A stretch of 50,001 nucleotides of DNA, from positions 1 through 50,001 of IMG/VR virus record IMGVR_UViG_3300036845_000765, one strand, 5' to 3'. The translations under genes and the position numbers were made by a program. Below, piece by piece: positions 16,937 through 23,870 of the stretch; position 1 is the first letter of the stretch; every line of letters begins with the position of its first letter. This DNA is from a virus. The notes under the pieces are model-generated. The model saw only the letters and a list, made by a program, of their open reading frames with translations, made no database searches and was not told where the DNA came from.

Positions 16937-16937
16937 G

Positions 16938-17237
16938 TCAAAACCTCCTGTTGATTTTCACGATCGGTTTGTTCAACAAAGCAGTCACATCCAACGCTGG
17001 GCCTTCGCTGGGAGCCTTCTTGGTTCGACCACCGGACATTCGCTTGGCCCGCTGTTGGCGTTGGTAGGCGATCACCGCATCGATGTACTTGGGCTGGACG
17101 ATACCGGAGCCAAATGCGATTTCCTCGTCGATGCGGGCCATGAGTTCGTCGATGGTGGAGGGTTCGTCGGAAGGGGGCTCAGGCTCATGGTTGGTATCAC
17201 TGTTGGTATCACTGTTGGTATCGGGTTCGTTAGTCAT
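16938..17237 (-). CDS. hypothetical protein with in-frame DTNS repeats at its N-terminus
   Basis: A 99-residue protein. Residues 5-17 are PDTNSDTNSDTNH, encoded by three tandem copies of the 12-bp unit GATACCAACAGT, the dispersed repeat described separately. The remainder is acidic (residues 18-45), then helical and basic (KYIDAVIAYQRQQRAKRMSGGRTKK). Function unknown. The start overlaps the upstream stop. The N-terminal extension looks like repeat DNA absorbed into a reading frame. Confidence 0.68.
   Translation of the reverse strand: MTNEPDTNSDTNSDTNHEPEPPSDEPSTIDELMARIDEEIAFGSGIVQPKYIDAVIAYQRQQRAKRMSGGRTKKAPSEGPALDVTALLNKPIVKINRRF
17190..17223 (-). repeat. dispersed GATACCAAC repeat: three tandem 12-bp units in a coding region
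   Basis: Minus-strand sense: GATACCAACAGT, GATACCAACAGT, GATACCAAC. Read as DTNSDTNSDTN within the gene at 16938-17237. Confidence 0.75.
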
Positions 17238-17515
17238 TCTACTTCCCTCATAGCATATATCTTCCTTTGCTCCTCGGTTAGCTCGTCGACATTGCTTCTT
17301 TCCACGGACACGCAGGGACCTTCACCTTCCTCGAAGCCAGAACAGTCAATGGCAAAGTGCATTCTTAGGTCTTCCCCATAGAATTGATCGAAGTCTCCGG
17401 CTGGATGGAGTTTCTTCGCGCAGAACAAGGTTGTCCCTTCGGTTGTGTAGTCGGAATAACCAAAATCCGCGTGGATGGCAAATTTACAGTTCATGCAGTT
17501 GGGTTCGTTAGTCAT
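17234..17515 (-). CDS. hypothetical protein with cysteine motif
   Basis: A 93-residue protein beginning MTNEPNCMNCKF, with a CxxC near the N-terminus, a third Cys in LFCAKK and a fourth in IDCSGF: possibly one metal site. Function unknown. The start is ATG 17515; a frame to 17548 overlaps the upstream gene more. Its first residues (MTNEP) match those of the next gene downstream, hinting at a duplicated initiation region. Confidence 0.62.
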   Translation of the reverse strand: MTNEPNCMNCKFAIHADFGYSDYTTEGTTLFCAKKLHPAGDFDQFYGEDLRMHFAIDCSGFEEGEGPCVSVERSNVDELTEEQRKIYAMREVE

Positions 17516-17696
17516 TGACAGCCCTCGGGTAGATGGTGAAGTGGCCACTGGTGCGATCCCAGCCTACTTGATGCAGGGTTTTGTGTTCGATGTAGCTGCC
17601 AAGCATGTGCATGAAATGGTTGACGTCTTCGGGCTCACCTTCGAAGATCACCTTCACCGGCTTGGGCTGGCGGCCGAATGGTTCGTTGGTGCTCAT
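17508..17696 (-). CDS. small hypothetical protein
   Basis: A 62-residue protein (KPVKVIFEGEPEDVNHFMHML core) with an alpha/beta pattern. Function unknown. ATG 17696 overlaps the upstream stop (ATGA). Confidence 0.62.
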   Translation of the reverse strand: MSTNEPFGRQPKPVKVIFEGEPEDVNHFMHMLGSYIEHKTLHQVGWDRTSGHFTIYPRAVND

Positions 17697-17857
17697 TCCG
17701 GTACCTCCCGACGAAGAGCGTCGTCAATACGTGACCAGAGCAATGCTACCAAACCGCCCAGACCGATTACGACTGATCTTGGGGTCTCAATCGGTAAGGC
17801 GATGTCCAAGAAGGCCTGCATTGCACCCGCCGTGAGCACAGATAAAATCCATTTCAT
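17693..17857 (-). CDS. small membrane protein
   Basis: A 54-residue ORF starting MKWILSVL, with a hydrophobic N-terminus and a second hydrophobic stretch (SVVIGLGGLVALLW). It probably has one or two membrane helices. Both ends overlap their neighbours by an ATGA junction, good evidence that it is translated. Function unknown. Confidence 0.6.
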   Translation of the reverse strand: MKWILSVLTAGAMQAFLDIALPIETPRSVVIGLGGLVALLWSRIDDALRREVPE

Positions 17858-18081
17858 TCCGGTACCTCCGTTGTCTCGTGAATAATAAACACCGTTCCTG
17901 GTGGCATGGGTTGCATGATCATCATATGGTCGAACCCGCCGAACTCTTCCCTGGCGAGGTAGAGATCGGCAACGAACTTTCGCCGGTCGTCATCGTTGAC
18001 GGTGATCTTGAGCCCGATTTCCTCCCGGTCCGCGGCTTGCCAGAGGGCTAGGTAGCTGGTGGATGGGGGTTTGGTGGCCAT
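17854..18081 (-). CDS. small hypothetical protein
   Basis: A 75-residue alpha/beta protein with no recognised motif. Coupled at both ends to its neighbours. Function unknown. Confidence 0.62.
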   Translation of the reverse strand: MATKPPSTSYLALWQAADREEIGLKITVNDDDRRKFVADLYLAREEFGGFDHMMIMQPMPPGTVFIIHETTEVPE

Positions 18082-18473
18082 TAGTCACGTTCCGTTTTGG
18101 TTAGGTTCTCAATCATCAACCTCGGAGCCGGACCGGCCAACTGCGGAGTGTCATCGATCTCGCTCAGGAGTTCGATCTCCCCAACCGCCAATGCCAACCG
18201 CTCCGCATAGACCCAGTAGTTGCCTTCATCATCTTCCTTGATCCGCAGACACATGTGGTCGTATTCACTGCTCCCGTGCATTTTGTGACCCTTCTCATAC
18301 ACGGTTTTGTTGAACTCGCGATGGAGCTTTCGCGCGTAGTTGCATCGATGGCGGAACTCGAAGGCTTTTTCGTAGGTGCCCATCGGGATCCGGCCACCTT
18401 TGGGGTCGTCGGATACTCGTTCGAAGAAGTCAATGCAGTCCGGGTAGGACTGTAGGGAGTTAGACATTGCCAT
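18081..18473 (-). CDS. hypothetical protein
   Basis: A 130-residue (or 128, from ATG 18467) mostly helical protein with many charged residues and conserved-looking KAFEFRHRCNYARKLH and YDHMCLRIKEDDEG segments. I do not recognise it. The start overlaps the end of the winged-helix gene upstream. Confidence 0.65.
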   Translation of the reverse strand: MAMSNSLQSYPDCIDFFERVSDDPKGGRIPMGTYEKAFEFRHRCNYARKLHREFNKTVYEKGHKMHGSSEYDHMCLRIKEDDEGNYWVYAERLALAVGEIELLSEIDDTPQLAGPAPRLMIENLTKTERD

Positions 18474-18789
18474 GGAAGGTGCTTTCAGTTGCTGGGGACT
18501 CAGGGATTGTTGTTGGTTTTGTAGCTATGGCGTACATGACAAGACGGGCTTTGCCGTTGGAGTAGTTGTGTTTGATTAGAGTATAGCGGGTGGGGACTAG
18601 GGCGGTTACCAACCGGTTGACGTTGCTTAGGGTAGCGGACTTCGCGTAGACGGTGTATCCGCTACCGTAGATTGCGCTGGTTATGTCGGAAGGTCCACAG
18701 CCGGGGTGGGTGAGGATGTATTCGAACACCCGTTGGAGGGTTGGGGTGAGCTGGAGGATGTGGTGGCCGCACTGGGGGCAGGTGGTCAT
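18460..18789 (-). CDS. zinc-knuckle plus winged-helix protein, possible regulator
   Basis: A 109-residue protein with an N-terminal CPQCGHH knuckle and then a winged-helix-like domain (LTPTLQRVFEYILTHPGCGPSDITSAIYG, then a variable second helix and a basic wing, YTLIKHNYSNGKARLVMY). The layout fits a small DNA-binding regulator of the early operon. Whether it binds the palindromes upstream of the early promoters is untested. The ORF is well bounded and follows a gene whose start is close to a copy of the dispersed repeat. Confidence 0.66.
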   Translation of the reverse strand: MTTCPQCGHHILQLTPTLQRVFEYILTHPGCGPSDITSAIYGSGYTVYAKSATLSNVNRLVTALVPTRYTLIKHNYSNGKARLVMYAIATKPTTIPESPATESTFHGNV

Positions 18790-18791
18790 GG

Positions 18792-19025
18792 TTAGTTCAT
18801 CCTTCCCTGGGCTAGGGCAGTAATGATCCGCTCATTCATCTTGTAGTTCTCGGAAATGGTCAGCCAGCCCATCGCCAGACGAGTGTTGCGATCCCCACCC
18901 TCGGCTTGGAGTAGGTGGGCCATCATGGCTGCGTCTTCTTGGAGTTCGCGGAGTCGGTCGAGCATTTTGAGATAAGTGATCCCGATGGTGGGGAGACCTG
19001 CGGTGGTTTCGTAGTGGAAGGGCAT
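18792..19025 (-). CDS. small helical hypothetical protein
   Basis: A 77-residue helical protein (LKMLDRLRELQEDAAMMAHLL). Function unknown. Its first 103 bases overlap the 3' end of the gene upstream in another frame. A copy of the dispersed repeat (19041-19065) lies 16-40 bp before its ATG, with an ACAGGAAG ribosome-binding site in between. Confidence 0.6.
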   Translation of the reverse strand: MPFHYETTAGLPTIGITYLKMLDRLRELQEDAAMMAHLLQAEGGDRNTRLAMGWLTISENYKMNERIITALAQGRMN

Positions 19026-19411
19026 AGGGCAGCTTCCTGTGGTTGGTATAATGAGGACAGACTAGCTTGGTCAGAGTAGGTGGCGATGATTTCTGGGATG
19101 AGCAAAGCTTCGATCCGCGCTGACTCCGCTTTCATTCGAACTTCGGTGATGGCCCAGGCACGGTTGACTGCGGAGCGGAGTTGGTCGGCAGAGCCAGAGG
19201 TTTGCATTTGGTAGATGAGTTGGTCGAGTTCGCGGAGGGAGCGGACTAGCTTGGTGATGTTGTCTTCTCGAGCTTTGGCTATGCTATTATGCTCTGAGTT
19301 GCTTAATGCCCACTGTTCACTCAACTTACGATTCAGTATGTGCAGATAAGCGTTGTCTTCCTCGAGCTTAGCTATCCTCGCCTTCGCCTTTCGGCCGAAC
19401 CAGTCGATCAT
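18923..19411 (-). CDS. coiled-coil protein with C-terminal extension through the dispersed repeat
   Basis: A 162-residue protein. Residues about 8-110 are a charged helical, probably coiled-coil region; the last 45 residues are Ser/Pro/Thr-rich. The change in character coincides with the dispersed repeat, which encodes ASLSSLYQPQ here, and the tail then overlaps the next gene by 103 bp. The tail may be read-through sequence acquired when the repeat arrived. Function unknown. Confidence 0.58.
   Translation of the reverse strand: MIDWFGRKAKARIAKLEEDNAYLHILNRKLSEQWALSNSEHNSIAKAREDNITKLVRSLRELDQLIYQMQTSGSADQLRSAVNRAWAITEVRMKAESARIEALLIPEIIATYSDQASLSSLYQPQEAALCPSTTKPPQVSPPSGSLISKCSTDSANSKKTQP
19041..19065 (-). 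repeat. dispersed repeat copy (TAGTCTGTC with TATACCAACC)
   Basis: Minus-strand sense: TAGTCTGTCCTCATTATACC then AACC. It lies in the 3' part of the gene at 18923-19411 and 16-40 bp before the start of the next gene. Same 18-base start as the copy at 28544. Confidence 0.72.
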
Positions 19412-19590
19412 CGGTCATCTCCGTGTAGAACCACAACCTCAAACCAACGTCCTTGGGCAAACATACAAACCAGCCCAGGGAAGTTGCCATACTTCCCTTC
19501 GTTGCGAAGTATCAACGCTCCGTTCTCGATCTTTGCGTAGTCGGCGATGACGGTGCGGGTGCCTTTGACAAGGATGACTTTGAATTTCAT
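19408..19590 (-). CDS. small beta-rich hypothetical protein
   Basis: A 60-residue protein with strands KFKVILVKGTRTVIADY and FEVVVLHG, perhaps an SH3-like barrel. Function unknown. ATG 19590 abuts the upstream stop and the end overlaps the next ATG. Confidence 0.62.
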   Translation of the reverse strand: MKFKVILVKGTRTVIADYAKIENGALILRNEGKYGNFPGLVCMFAQGRWFEVVVLHGDDR

Positions 19591-19898
19591 CAGAACCTCC
19601 GTTGGATGGTTATCTTCTGGGTCAGGGTGGATAGGTCGAGTTTGGGTCGGGAGATGTCAATACTCCACTCTACTGAACTCGGCTCCAGCTTCTCGGCCAT
19701 GGCGTGCATGGCGTCTTCGATGGCGCTGGCGAGGGTTGGGGCGTCGGCGCAGGATTTGAGGAGGTGGCTGTCGGAGTCGGGATCAGCGGCGGGACAGACG
19801 AGGGAACACCGCCAGTGGTCTGGGGCGAATTGGAACAGCCAGGAGATTTGCCAACCGGTTTCGGAGAGTTCGGTTAGCAGGTCGTCCACGCTGGTCAT
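19590..19898 (-). CDS. hypothetical protein
   Basis: A 102-residue alpha/beta protein starting MTSVDDLLTEL. It includes a WRCSLVCP strand and an Ala-rich helix (ALASAIEDAMHAMAEKL); the form recalls small phage proteins with a double-stranded-RNA-binding-like alpha/beta fold, but no motif settles this. The start is ATG 19898, overlapping the previous stop; the longer frame to 20111 is rejected. Confidence 0.62.
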   Translation of the reverse strand: MTSVDDLLTELSETGWQISWLFQFAPDHWRCSLVCPAADPDSDSHLLKSCADAPTLASAIEDAMHAMAEKLEPSSVEWSIDISRPKLDLSTLTQKITIQRRF

Positions 19899-20104
19899 TG
19901 GAATAACCTTCCCATGGTTGCTAGGCACAAACCAAAGAAAGCACCGCGCTGGTGGATTGTTAGACGGATGACGTCTTCCAGGGTTGCTCGTGCAAGGAAC
20001 TCCTCGATTGTGGCTGGGCCAGCTTGGTCCCCGAAGTATTTTTTGAAGAGTCTCCAAATACCGATGATTTCTAGGATGAATATGGCTAGGCCGGCTTTGG
20101 TCAT
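19895..20104 (-). CDS. small membrane protein
   Basis: A 69-residue protein with an N-terminal hydrophobic helix (LAIFILEIIGIWRLF) and a weaker C-terminal one (GAFFGLCLATM). Function unknown. ATG 20104 overlaps the upstream stop (ATGA). Confidence 0.58.
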   Translation of the reverse strand: MTKAGLAIFILEIIGIWRLFKKYFGDQAGPATIEEFLARATLEDVIRLTIHQRGAFFGLCLATMGRLFQ

Positions 20105-20400
20105 TTCCCAACTCCGATCCGCTTCAACGTGCTCGTCGCGATATCCATATCCGCCTGGGTCACCCCTGCGGCCATGAGTTTCTGGCTGGTTGCGGGGCGG
20201 GAGTTGTAGATCGGGCCAGAGTGTTCCACGGACCGGTGGGCGCCGAGGATGGCTAGGCATTTGGAGAGCCCGCCTTCGGAGATGGGGAAGCGGAGGATGC
20301 ACGGGGAATGGATGCTGGGGACCTCAGCATACACGTTGTTGTCATCCATCCAACAGCGGATGGCGTTGGGTGGGGCGAAGGATTGGAGGGTGGTGGTCAT
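20101..20400 (-). CDS. hypothetical protein
   Basis: A 99-residue alpha/beta protein (RFPISEGGLSKCLAILG core; C-terminal helix ADMDIATSTLKRIG). Not recognised. Coupled to neighbours on both sides. Confidence 0.62.
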   Translation of the reverse strand: MTTTLQSFAPPNAIRCWMDDNNVYAEVPSIHSPCILRFPISEGGLSKCLAILGAHRSVEHSGPIYNSRPATSQKLMAAGVTQADMDIATSTLKRIGVGK

Positions 20401-20582
20401 AGAAAGCCTCCGAGCTCAGCAAGTTTGTCCTGCATTTCGTTGTACAGCGCATCCACCCGTTTGTATTCGGCATATTCCTCGTCTGTGATTTCTACAACTG
20501 AGGTGCCCATCATGAAGCCTGTGGTGTGCTCAAGTATGCAATAGTCTGGGTAGCGTTCGTCTTTGCAGATCTCGACTTTCAT
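20397..20582 (-). CDS. small acidic hypothetical protein
   Basis: A 61-residue acidic protein (MKVEICKDERYPD start) with a helical C-terminal half. Function unknown. A GGAAAGCAAGG site precedes ATG 20582; the longer frame to 20855 is rejected as it overlaps two genes. Confidence 0.62.
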   Translation of the reverse strand: MKVEICKDERYPDYCILEHTTGFMMGTSVVEITDEEYAEYKRVDALYNEMQDKLAELGGFL

Positions 20583-20764
20583 CCTTGCTTTCCTTTCCAG
20601 ATTGCCATGTGCTTCCCAGCATCCCGCACGTTTTCGTAGATTTGGAGCATGCGGTCGGCCATGGCGATTTCGGCTGGGGTGGCTAGGTCGGGGTTGATGT
20701 TGGCTTTGAGTAGCACGGTGGAGATATCGTCGGTGGGTTGTGGAACGCTCAAAACCGCCTCCAT
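20579..20764 (-). CDS. small hypothetical protein
   Basis: A 61-residue helical protein (PAEIAMADRMLQIYENVRDAGK). Function unknown. Its ATG lies inside the end of the upstream gene, and a double copy of the dispersed repeat lies 28-76 bp upstream of it. Confidence 0.6.
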   Translation of the reverse strand: MEAVLSVPQPTDDISTVLLKANINPDLATPAEIAMADRMLQIYENVRDAGKHMAIWKGKQG

Positions 20765-21183
20765 GGTTTGGGTTTCGCGGGGAGTGGTTGGTGGTTGGTA
20801 TCAGGCCTATGGTTGGTATCACTGCTACTGGACAGACGAGCCTCTGGTTCACCAACGGCCTCTGCGATGGCGTTGTGGAGAGCTATTGGGTCGTCTAGGG
20901 ACATCACGGTAAAGCCTAGGCCTGGGTCCTCCCCAACCATATCCCGATTATCCACCCAACCACCGCGGTCATGGTCCCAATGCCAGCCAGTGTTGACTGC
21001 TCCACGATCGATGAACCTGGGGAGCATCTCGCGATGGCGACAGGTTGAGCGCGAACCAGCGGGGCAGTCACATTCGGTGGTGGTGCAGAGGTAGGTGGTG
21101 ATGGGTTCGTTGTCGTCCCATTTGGTGATGCGGAAGTTGCCGCCGTCACTAGTGACTGATTTGCAGGAATAGAGGATGGTCAT
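20749..21183 (-). CDS. SWIM-type zinc-finger protein with repeat-derived tail
   Basis: A 144-residue protein with a SWIM-like metal motif: C38-x-C40-x7-C48-x-H50. SWIM fingers bind DNA or protein. A conserved-looking region follows (MSLDDPIALHNAIAEAVGEPEAR), then a low-complexity tail in which two copies of the dispersed repeat are read as SSSSDTNHRPDTNH before the stop. The tail therefore appears to be read-through into repeat sequence. Function unknown. Confidence 0.66.
   Translation of the reverse strand: MTILYSCKSVTSDGGNFRITKWDDNEPITTYLCTTTECDCPAGSRSTCRHREMLPRFIDRGAVNTGWHWDHDRGGWVDNRDMVGEDPGLGFTVMSLDDPIALHNAIAEAVGEPEARLSSSSDTNHRPDTNHQPLPAKPKPWRRF
20792..20840 (-). repeat. dispersed repeat, double copy
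   Basis: Minus-strand sense: CTCGTCTGTC, then CAGTGATACCAACCATAGG, then CTGATACCAACCAC. The first position of TAG is altered here (TCG). It is in coding sequence (SSSSDTNHRPDTNH). Confidence 0.72.
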
Positions 21184-21407
21184 ACGAATAAGCCTTCCCG
21201 ATCTTTCTTGTATACGTACACATCTTCACAGGTCTCACTATCGATTATTTCTATACCTCCACAATACTCGATATCGAACTTGTCCGCTTCTCTGAAGGCT
21301 TCATCACAAGAATCATACGACCCTTTGTAATCAGACCATCCACCCCCTGGATAGTATGCTTCGTAAGCGAATACGATGTATCGCTTTAGTTTGATTGTAT
21401 TGGTCAT
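21180..21407 (-). CDS. small hypothetical protein
   Basis: A 75-residue protein rich in aromatic and acidic residues (AYEAYYPGGGWSDYKGSYDS). It resembles short phage proteins of unknown role with an alpha/beta fold. Base composition is more AT-rich than most neighbours. Overlaps neighbours by ATGA junctions. Confidence 0.62.
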   Translation of the reverse strand: MTNTIKLKRYIVFAYEAYYPGGGWSDYKGSYDSCDEAFREADKFDIEYCGGIEIIDSETCEDVYVYKKDREGLFV

Positions 21408-21619
21408 GGCTTAGGGAGCCCTTTCGGGTTGTGGCAGGTAATGCACGCGATGTGCTCATGCGCAGGTGCCCAAGGTGCCCTGAGCCATCCTATGTCTAGG
21501 CAAGACCAACATGGCTCGGGCTGCTCAGGCTTGGCCGTAGTCTGATACCAGCTCCGATCAATAAACTCTCGCTGGTTGCTGGCTGGGGTGCAGTCTGGGT
21601 CGAAGCCGAGATCGATCAT
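21404..21619 (-). CDS. small zinc-binding hypothetical protein
   Basis: A 71-residue protein with two CxxC pairs (CWSC and CITC) about 20 residues apart with a His-rich segment between, probably one zinc site. Function unknown. The start is ATG 21619, overlapping the stop of the upstream gene. Confidence 0.6.
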   Translation of the reverse strand: MIDLGFDPDCTPASNQREFIDRSWYQTTAKPEQPEPCWSCLDIGWLRAPWAPAHEHIACITCHNPKGLPKP

Positions 21620-21834
21620 GTCTCGTCCTCCCAAGGCATCTTTGGCATGGAGGGTTTGATACGGTTGGCACGTCGTGTGGTCTCCGCTCGGACACGGACC
21701 AATGCAATCGGGGTGTCGGTTAGGGATCTGAGCTTTGGGTTAATACCTACTCGTGTGGGTTGTGGGTTGTGGGTCGCTGCACGGCTATAAGCAGCCTTCT
21801 GTCTACGCCATCTGTCGATCAGATCAGTCACCAT
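21616..21834 (-). CDS. small basic hypothetical protein
   Basis: A 72-residue basic protein (DRWRRQKAAYSRAA; RVRAETTRRANRIK) that may bind nucleic acid. Function unknown. The start is ATG 21834, after AAGGATGGGC. Confidence 0.58.
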   Translation of the reverse strand: MVTDLIDRWRRQKAAYSRAATHNPQPTRVGINPKLRSLTDTPIALVRVRAETTRRANRIKPSMPKMPWEDET

Positions 21835-21997
21835 AAGCCCATCCTTCCTTGCGTTCGTCGTCGATGTCGCGTTGGATTGCAGAGCGGGTGTCACGTTGAG
21901 GTTCTAGGCAGTATTGGTCCCACTGGGCTTGGGTCATTGGGAATTGGTAACCGTAGTGTTGAAGGAACCATTCCGAGTATATGGTATAGGTGTTCAC
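21824..21997 (-). CDS. small hypothetical protein, GTG start
   Basis: A 57-residue protein rich in Tyr, Trp and Gln. GTG 21997 is chosen because it forms a GTGA overlap with the upstream stop and has a GGAG site 6 bases before it; the maximal frame to 22111 would bury the upstream gene. Function unknown. Confidence 0.55.
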   Translation of the reverse strand: MNTYTIYSEWFLQHYGYQFPMTQAQWDQYCLEPQRDTRSAIQRDIDDERKEGWAYGD

Positions 21998-22161
21998 CGA
22001 TTGCTCCGTTTTTGCTTGCGTAGTTCGCTGTTGGCGTTGGCTGGGGAATATCCAAGCCGGTCCAGGCATTGGAGGTAGAACCCTTCGCTGATCAGGCCAT
22101 GGCGAAGCCAAGCATCACAGGTTGGTTTGGCGTTGGAGGGATCTAGCAGATCGATTGACAT
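21994..22161 (-). CDS. small hypothetical protein
   Basis: A 55-residue ORF starting MSIDLLDPSN and ending with a basic tail (ELRKQKRSNR). It contains a helical, Leu/Cys-bearing segment (LISEGFYLQCLDRLG). Function unknown. Coupling to the downstream GTG start and a 6-bp gap to the upstream gene support translation. Confidence 0.55.
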   Translation of the reverse strand: MSIDLLDPSNAKPTCDAWLRHGLISEGFYLQCLDRLGYSPANANSELRKQKRSNR

Positions 22162-22167
22162 TGGGGA

Positions 22168-22347
22168 TCACTCCGAGCCTGGGGCACGTTTGCGATACAA
22201 GTCGATATCGTGCAATCGCCAATCGGTATCCAAGTCTTGTTCGTATTCCTTGTGCCCGCACTTGGGACAGACTAGGCCGGAGACTAGTCGAACCTGGACT
22301 TGGCAGCGCGGGCATTTCACCAATGGTGCTGGGTATGGGCGTTTCAT
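22168..22347 (-). CDS. small zinc-ribbon protein, first gene after a strong promoter
   Basis: A 59-residue ORF with CPRC and CPKC pairs 15 residues apart: a zinc ribbon. It is the first gene downstream of a consensus sigma-70 promoter at 22405-22433. The segment coding GLVCP contains CTAGTCTGTCC, the leading half of the dispersed repeat, with GATACC 36 bp further on. Function unknown; small zinc ribbons in early operons often bind host RNA polymerase or nucleic acid. Confidence 0.62.
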   Translation of the reverse strand: MKRPYPAPLVKCPRCQVQVRLVSGLVCPKCGHKEYEQDLDTDWRLHDIDLYRKRAPGSE

Positions 22348-22367
22348 TCTTGGGACCCCAAAACGAA

Positions 22368-22407
22368 AATGGACGGACAGCGTGATTTCTCACATTGTCC
22401 GTCCATT
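22368..22407 (-). promoter_or_regulatory. operator or 5'-leader stem-loop overlapping the promoter
   Basis: A 12-bp perfect inverted repeat, AATGGACGGACA / TGTCCGTCCATT, encloses a second inverted repeat GTGA / TCAC. It overlaps the -10 box and the expected start of transcription, so it could be a repressor site in DNA or a hairpin at the 5' end of the message. It is followed by 20 bases and then ATG 22347. Confidence 0.7.
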
Positions 22408-22433
22408 ATATCACATTATCGCGTCTTTGTCAA
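22405..22433 (-). promoter_or_regulatory. consensus sigma-70 promoter, minus strand
   Basis: On the minus strand: TTGACA (22433-22428), a 17-bp spacer, TATAAT (22410-22405), matching the sigma-70 consensus at all twelve positions. It faces the genes from 22347 down to the replication module and probably drives the early operon with host RNA polymerase. Confidence 0.85.
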
Positions 22434-22462
22434 GCCTTATTTTCCCTGGTCAGGGCTGGTGA

Positions 22463-23386
22463 TTAGGAATACCAGCCTTCGAGGGAACCGCCACCGGCGA
22501 ACCATTCATCTCGGTTGATGGTTGGGTAGTCGAGGGCGGAGTAGGATAGACCGGCGTAGGGCTTAGGCTGCCCTTGTTCGATGCCAGCCGTGGCAGATGG
22601 CGCAGAACCAGGGGGCTCCCCAACGAAAGGGGGTGGGGATGCCTGTTCGTGGTTGGTATCACTGTTGGTATCACTGCTGCTTGGCACGGATCCGATCGGC
22701 GCAGAGTCCTGTGAGCCAACAGATTGGGATTGGACAGTTGGCAATGGGGAGCCAGTTTGCGGTTCGACAATAGGGTCCACCGGTTCCCTATCCTCCCGAA
22801 CAGACACCAAGGGTTCGACAGATGGGGACGACGAGACAGGCTCCGAGGCGACAGGCTGGGAGAGGGGAGGGCTCTGAGGGTCGAGATAGGTAAACGCGGC
22901 GGGGTCTGGGGGGACCGTCGAAGGCTCGCTTGACGGCTTCTGCCAAGTCCCCCCAACGTCCGGATAGGTCGTAGGGAGAGGGGCACTCTCACCCTCGATT
23001 GGGCCAGACACGGCCTGGGTTGGCTGACCAGCGGCCAACGACTGGGGGTCCATACTGGTACCAGCCTGTGGCTCCCCCAACGTTGTGGGCTCTGCAGGCT
23101 TCACCGGCTCCAACGTCGCCAGAGCAGCCTTGATATGCCCAATCGCGTCATTCGCCACCAGTTCGCGAAAGGATGCTTGGTCCCTCTCCTCCCGAAGCGA
23201 GACCACTTCCCCAGCCAACTCGCTGATCTTGGCTTGGAGACTGTCAATAATCGACTGGCGATCATCAATTGTATCCTTCAGCCGACCAACATTGGCTTCA
23301 TGGTCGGCAATGGTCCGCAGATATTCCGGTTCGGCCTGCTGGGCGCGATAGGCTTCGGCAAGCTGGGCAATGAAATCTTGTGACAT
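22463..23386 (-). CDS. coiled-coil protein with long disordered Pro/Ser-rich region
   Basis: A 307-residue protein. Residues about 15-90 are a heptad-like coiled coil (DTIDDRQSIIDSLQAKISELAGEV), residues about 95-270 are Pro/Ser/Glu-rich and disordered, and a short ordered C-terminus ends GGGSLEGWYS. Two tandem copies of the dispersed repeat are read in frame as SSSDTNSDTNHE near residues 236-247. I do not recognise the family. It resembles scaffold- or linker-type proteins, but it lies in the early arm. Confidence 0.68.
   Translation of the reverse strand: MSQDFIAQLAEAYRAQQAEPEYLRTIADHEANVGRLKDTIDDRQSIIDSLQAKISELAGEVVSLREERDQASFRELVANDAIGHIKAALATLEPVKPAEPTTLGEPQAGTSMDPQSLAAGQPTQAVSGPIEGESAPLPTTYPDVGGTWQKPSSEPSTVPPDPAAFTYLDPQSPPLSQPVASEPVSSSPSVEPLVSVREDREPVDPIVEPQTGSPLPTVQSQSVGSQDSAPIGSVPSSSDTNSDTNHEQASPPPFVGEPPGSAPSATAGIEQGQPKPYAGLSYSALDYPTINRDEWFAGGGSLEGWYS
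22651..22676 (-). repeat. dispersed repeat, two tandem units in coding region
   Basis: Minus-strand sense: CAGTGATACCAAC then AGTGATACCAACC, read as SDTNSDTN in the gene at 22463-23386. Confidence 0.72.
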
Positions 23387-23464
23387 TCGGGTCTACTCCT
23401 GGGTTAAGTGGACTTTGCCTTTCGGGTCTTGGCGTTTTCCACTTCTTGGGGATGGGGTGCGCGG

Positions 23465-23623
23465 TTACTTGGAGAACTCCTCGGTAGCCTGGGCTATGAT
23501 CTCGTTGATCAAGAGTTGTAGTACAAACACGCTGTCGGGAGGTGTCAGTACTGGGAACTCAGTGACCAGCACCTCCGCAATCCGGTCAGCACAACGCTTG
23601 ACTTCTTTTGGATGATCGTTCAT
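23465..23623 (-). CDS. small helical hypothetical protein
   Basis: A 52-residue helical, acidic protein starting MNDHPKEVKR. Function unknown. The start is ATG 23623, preceded by a GGAGCGA site; the upstream in-frame extension would run through the dispersed repeat at 23696-23725. Confidence 0.58.
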   Translation of the reverse strand: MNDHPKEVKRCADRIAEVLVTEFPVLTPPDSVFVLQLLINEIIAQATEEFSK

Positions 23624-23747
23624 TGGTTCGCTCCTGTTTGAAAGAGAAAAGCTGGGGAGATCCTGAGGATGTGTAGTGGATCGGCTGTGTGCTAGGGTTG
23701 GTATCACTGCTCCCCGACAGACTAGCTTCTTCGCACCGTTCCCTCAT
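23586..23747 (-). CDS. possible small ORF carrying the dispersed repeat
   Basis: A 53-residue frame (MRERCEEASLSGSSDTN at its start) with a GGGGAGAG site before ATG 23747. The dispersed repeat is read as ASLSGSSDTN. It overlaps the next ORF by 38 bp and has low-complexity composition, so it may be a leader frame rather than a functional protein. Confidence 0.32.
   Translation of the reverse strand: MRERCEEASLSGSSDTNPSTQPIHYTSSGSPQLFSFKQERTNERSSKRSQALC
23696..23725 (-). repeat. dispersed repeat copy
   Basis: Minus-strand sense: TAGTCTGTCGGGGAGCAGTG then ATACCAACCC. Lies in the gap upstream of ATG 23623. Confidence 0.72.
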
Positions 23748-23795
23748 TGCTCTCCCCAGTTGGCACTGCTGGCGCCGGGTTCAGTTCAGGTCATT

Positions 23796-23843
23796 CCCCC
23801 AGTGATACGCGGTTCGGATAGGCGTTCCGTTTCTCACTGGGGG
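23796..23843 (-). ncRNA. long-loop stem, possible structured intercistronic RNA
   Basis: A perfect 10-bp inverted repeat, CCCCCAGTGA / TCACTGGGGG, encloses a 28-nt loop in the 155-bp gap between genes. On the minus strand it is not followed by a U-run, so it is not a classical terminator. It could be a processing site or a protein-binding element. Confidence 0.4.
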
Positions 23844-23870
23844 TAGGGGGAAGGGGAGGCATGGGCCTAG

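Noticed and set aside
22450-22992. A 180-residue minus-strand ORF overlapping the coiled-coil protein gene
   Set aside because: It is the alternate frame of a Pro/Ser-rich coding region; composition (Arg/Pro/Leu/Ser) is that of a shadow frame.
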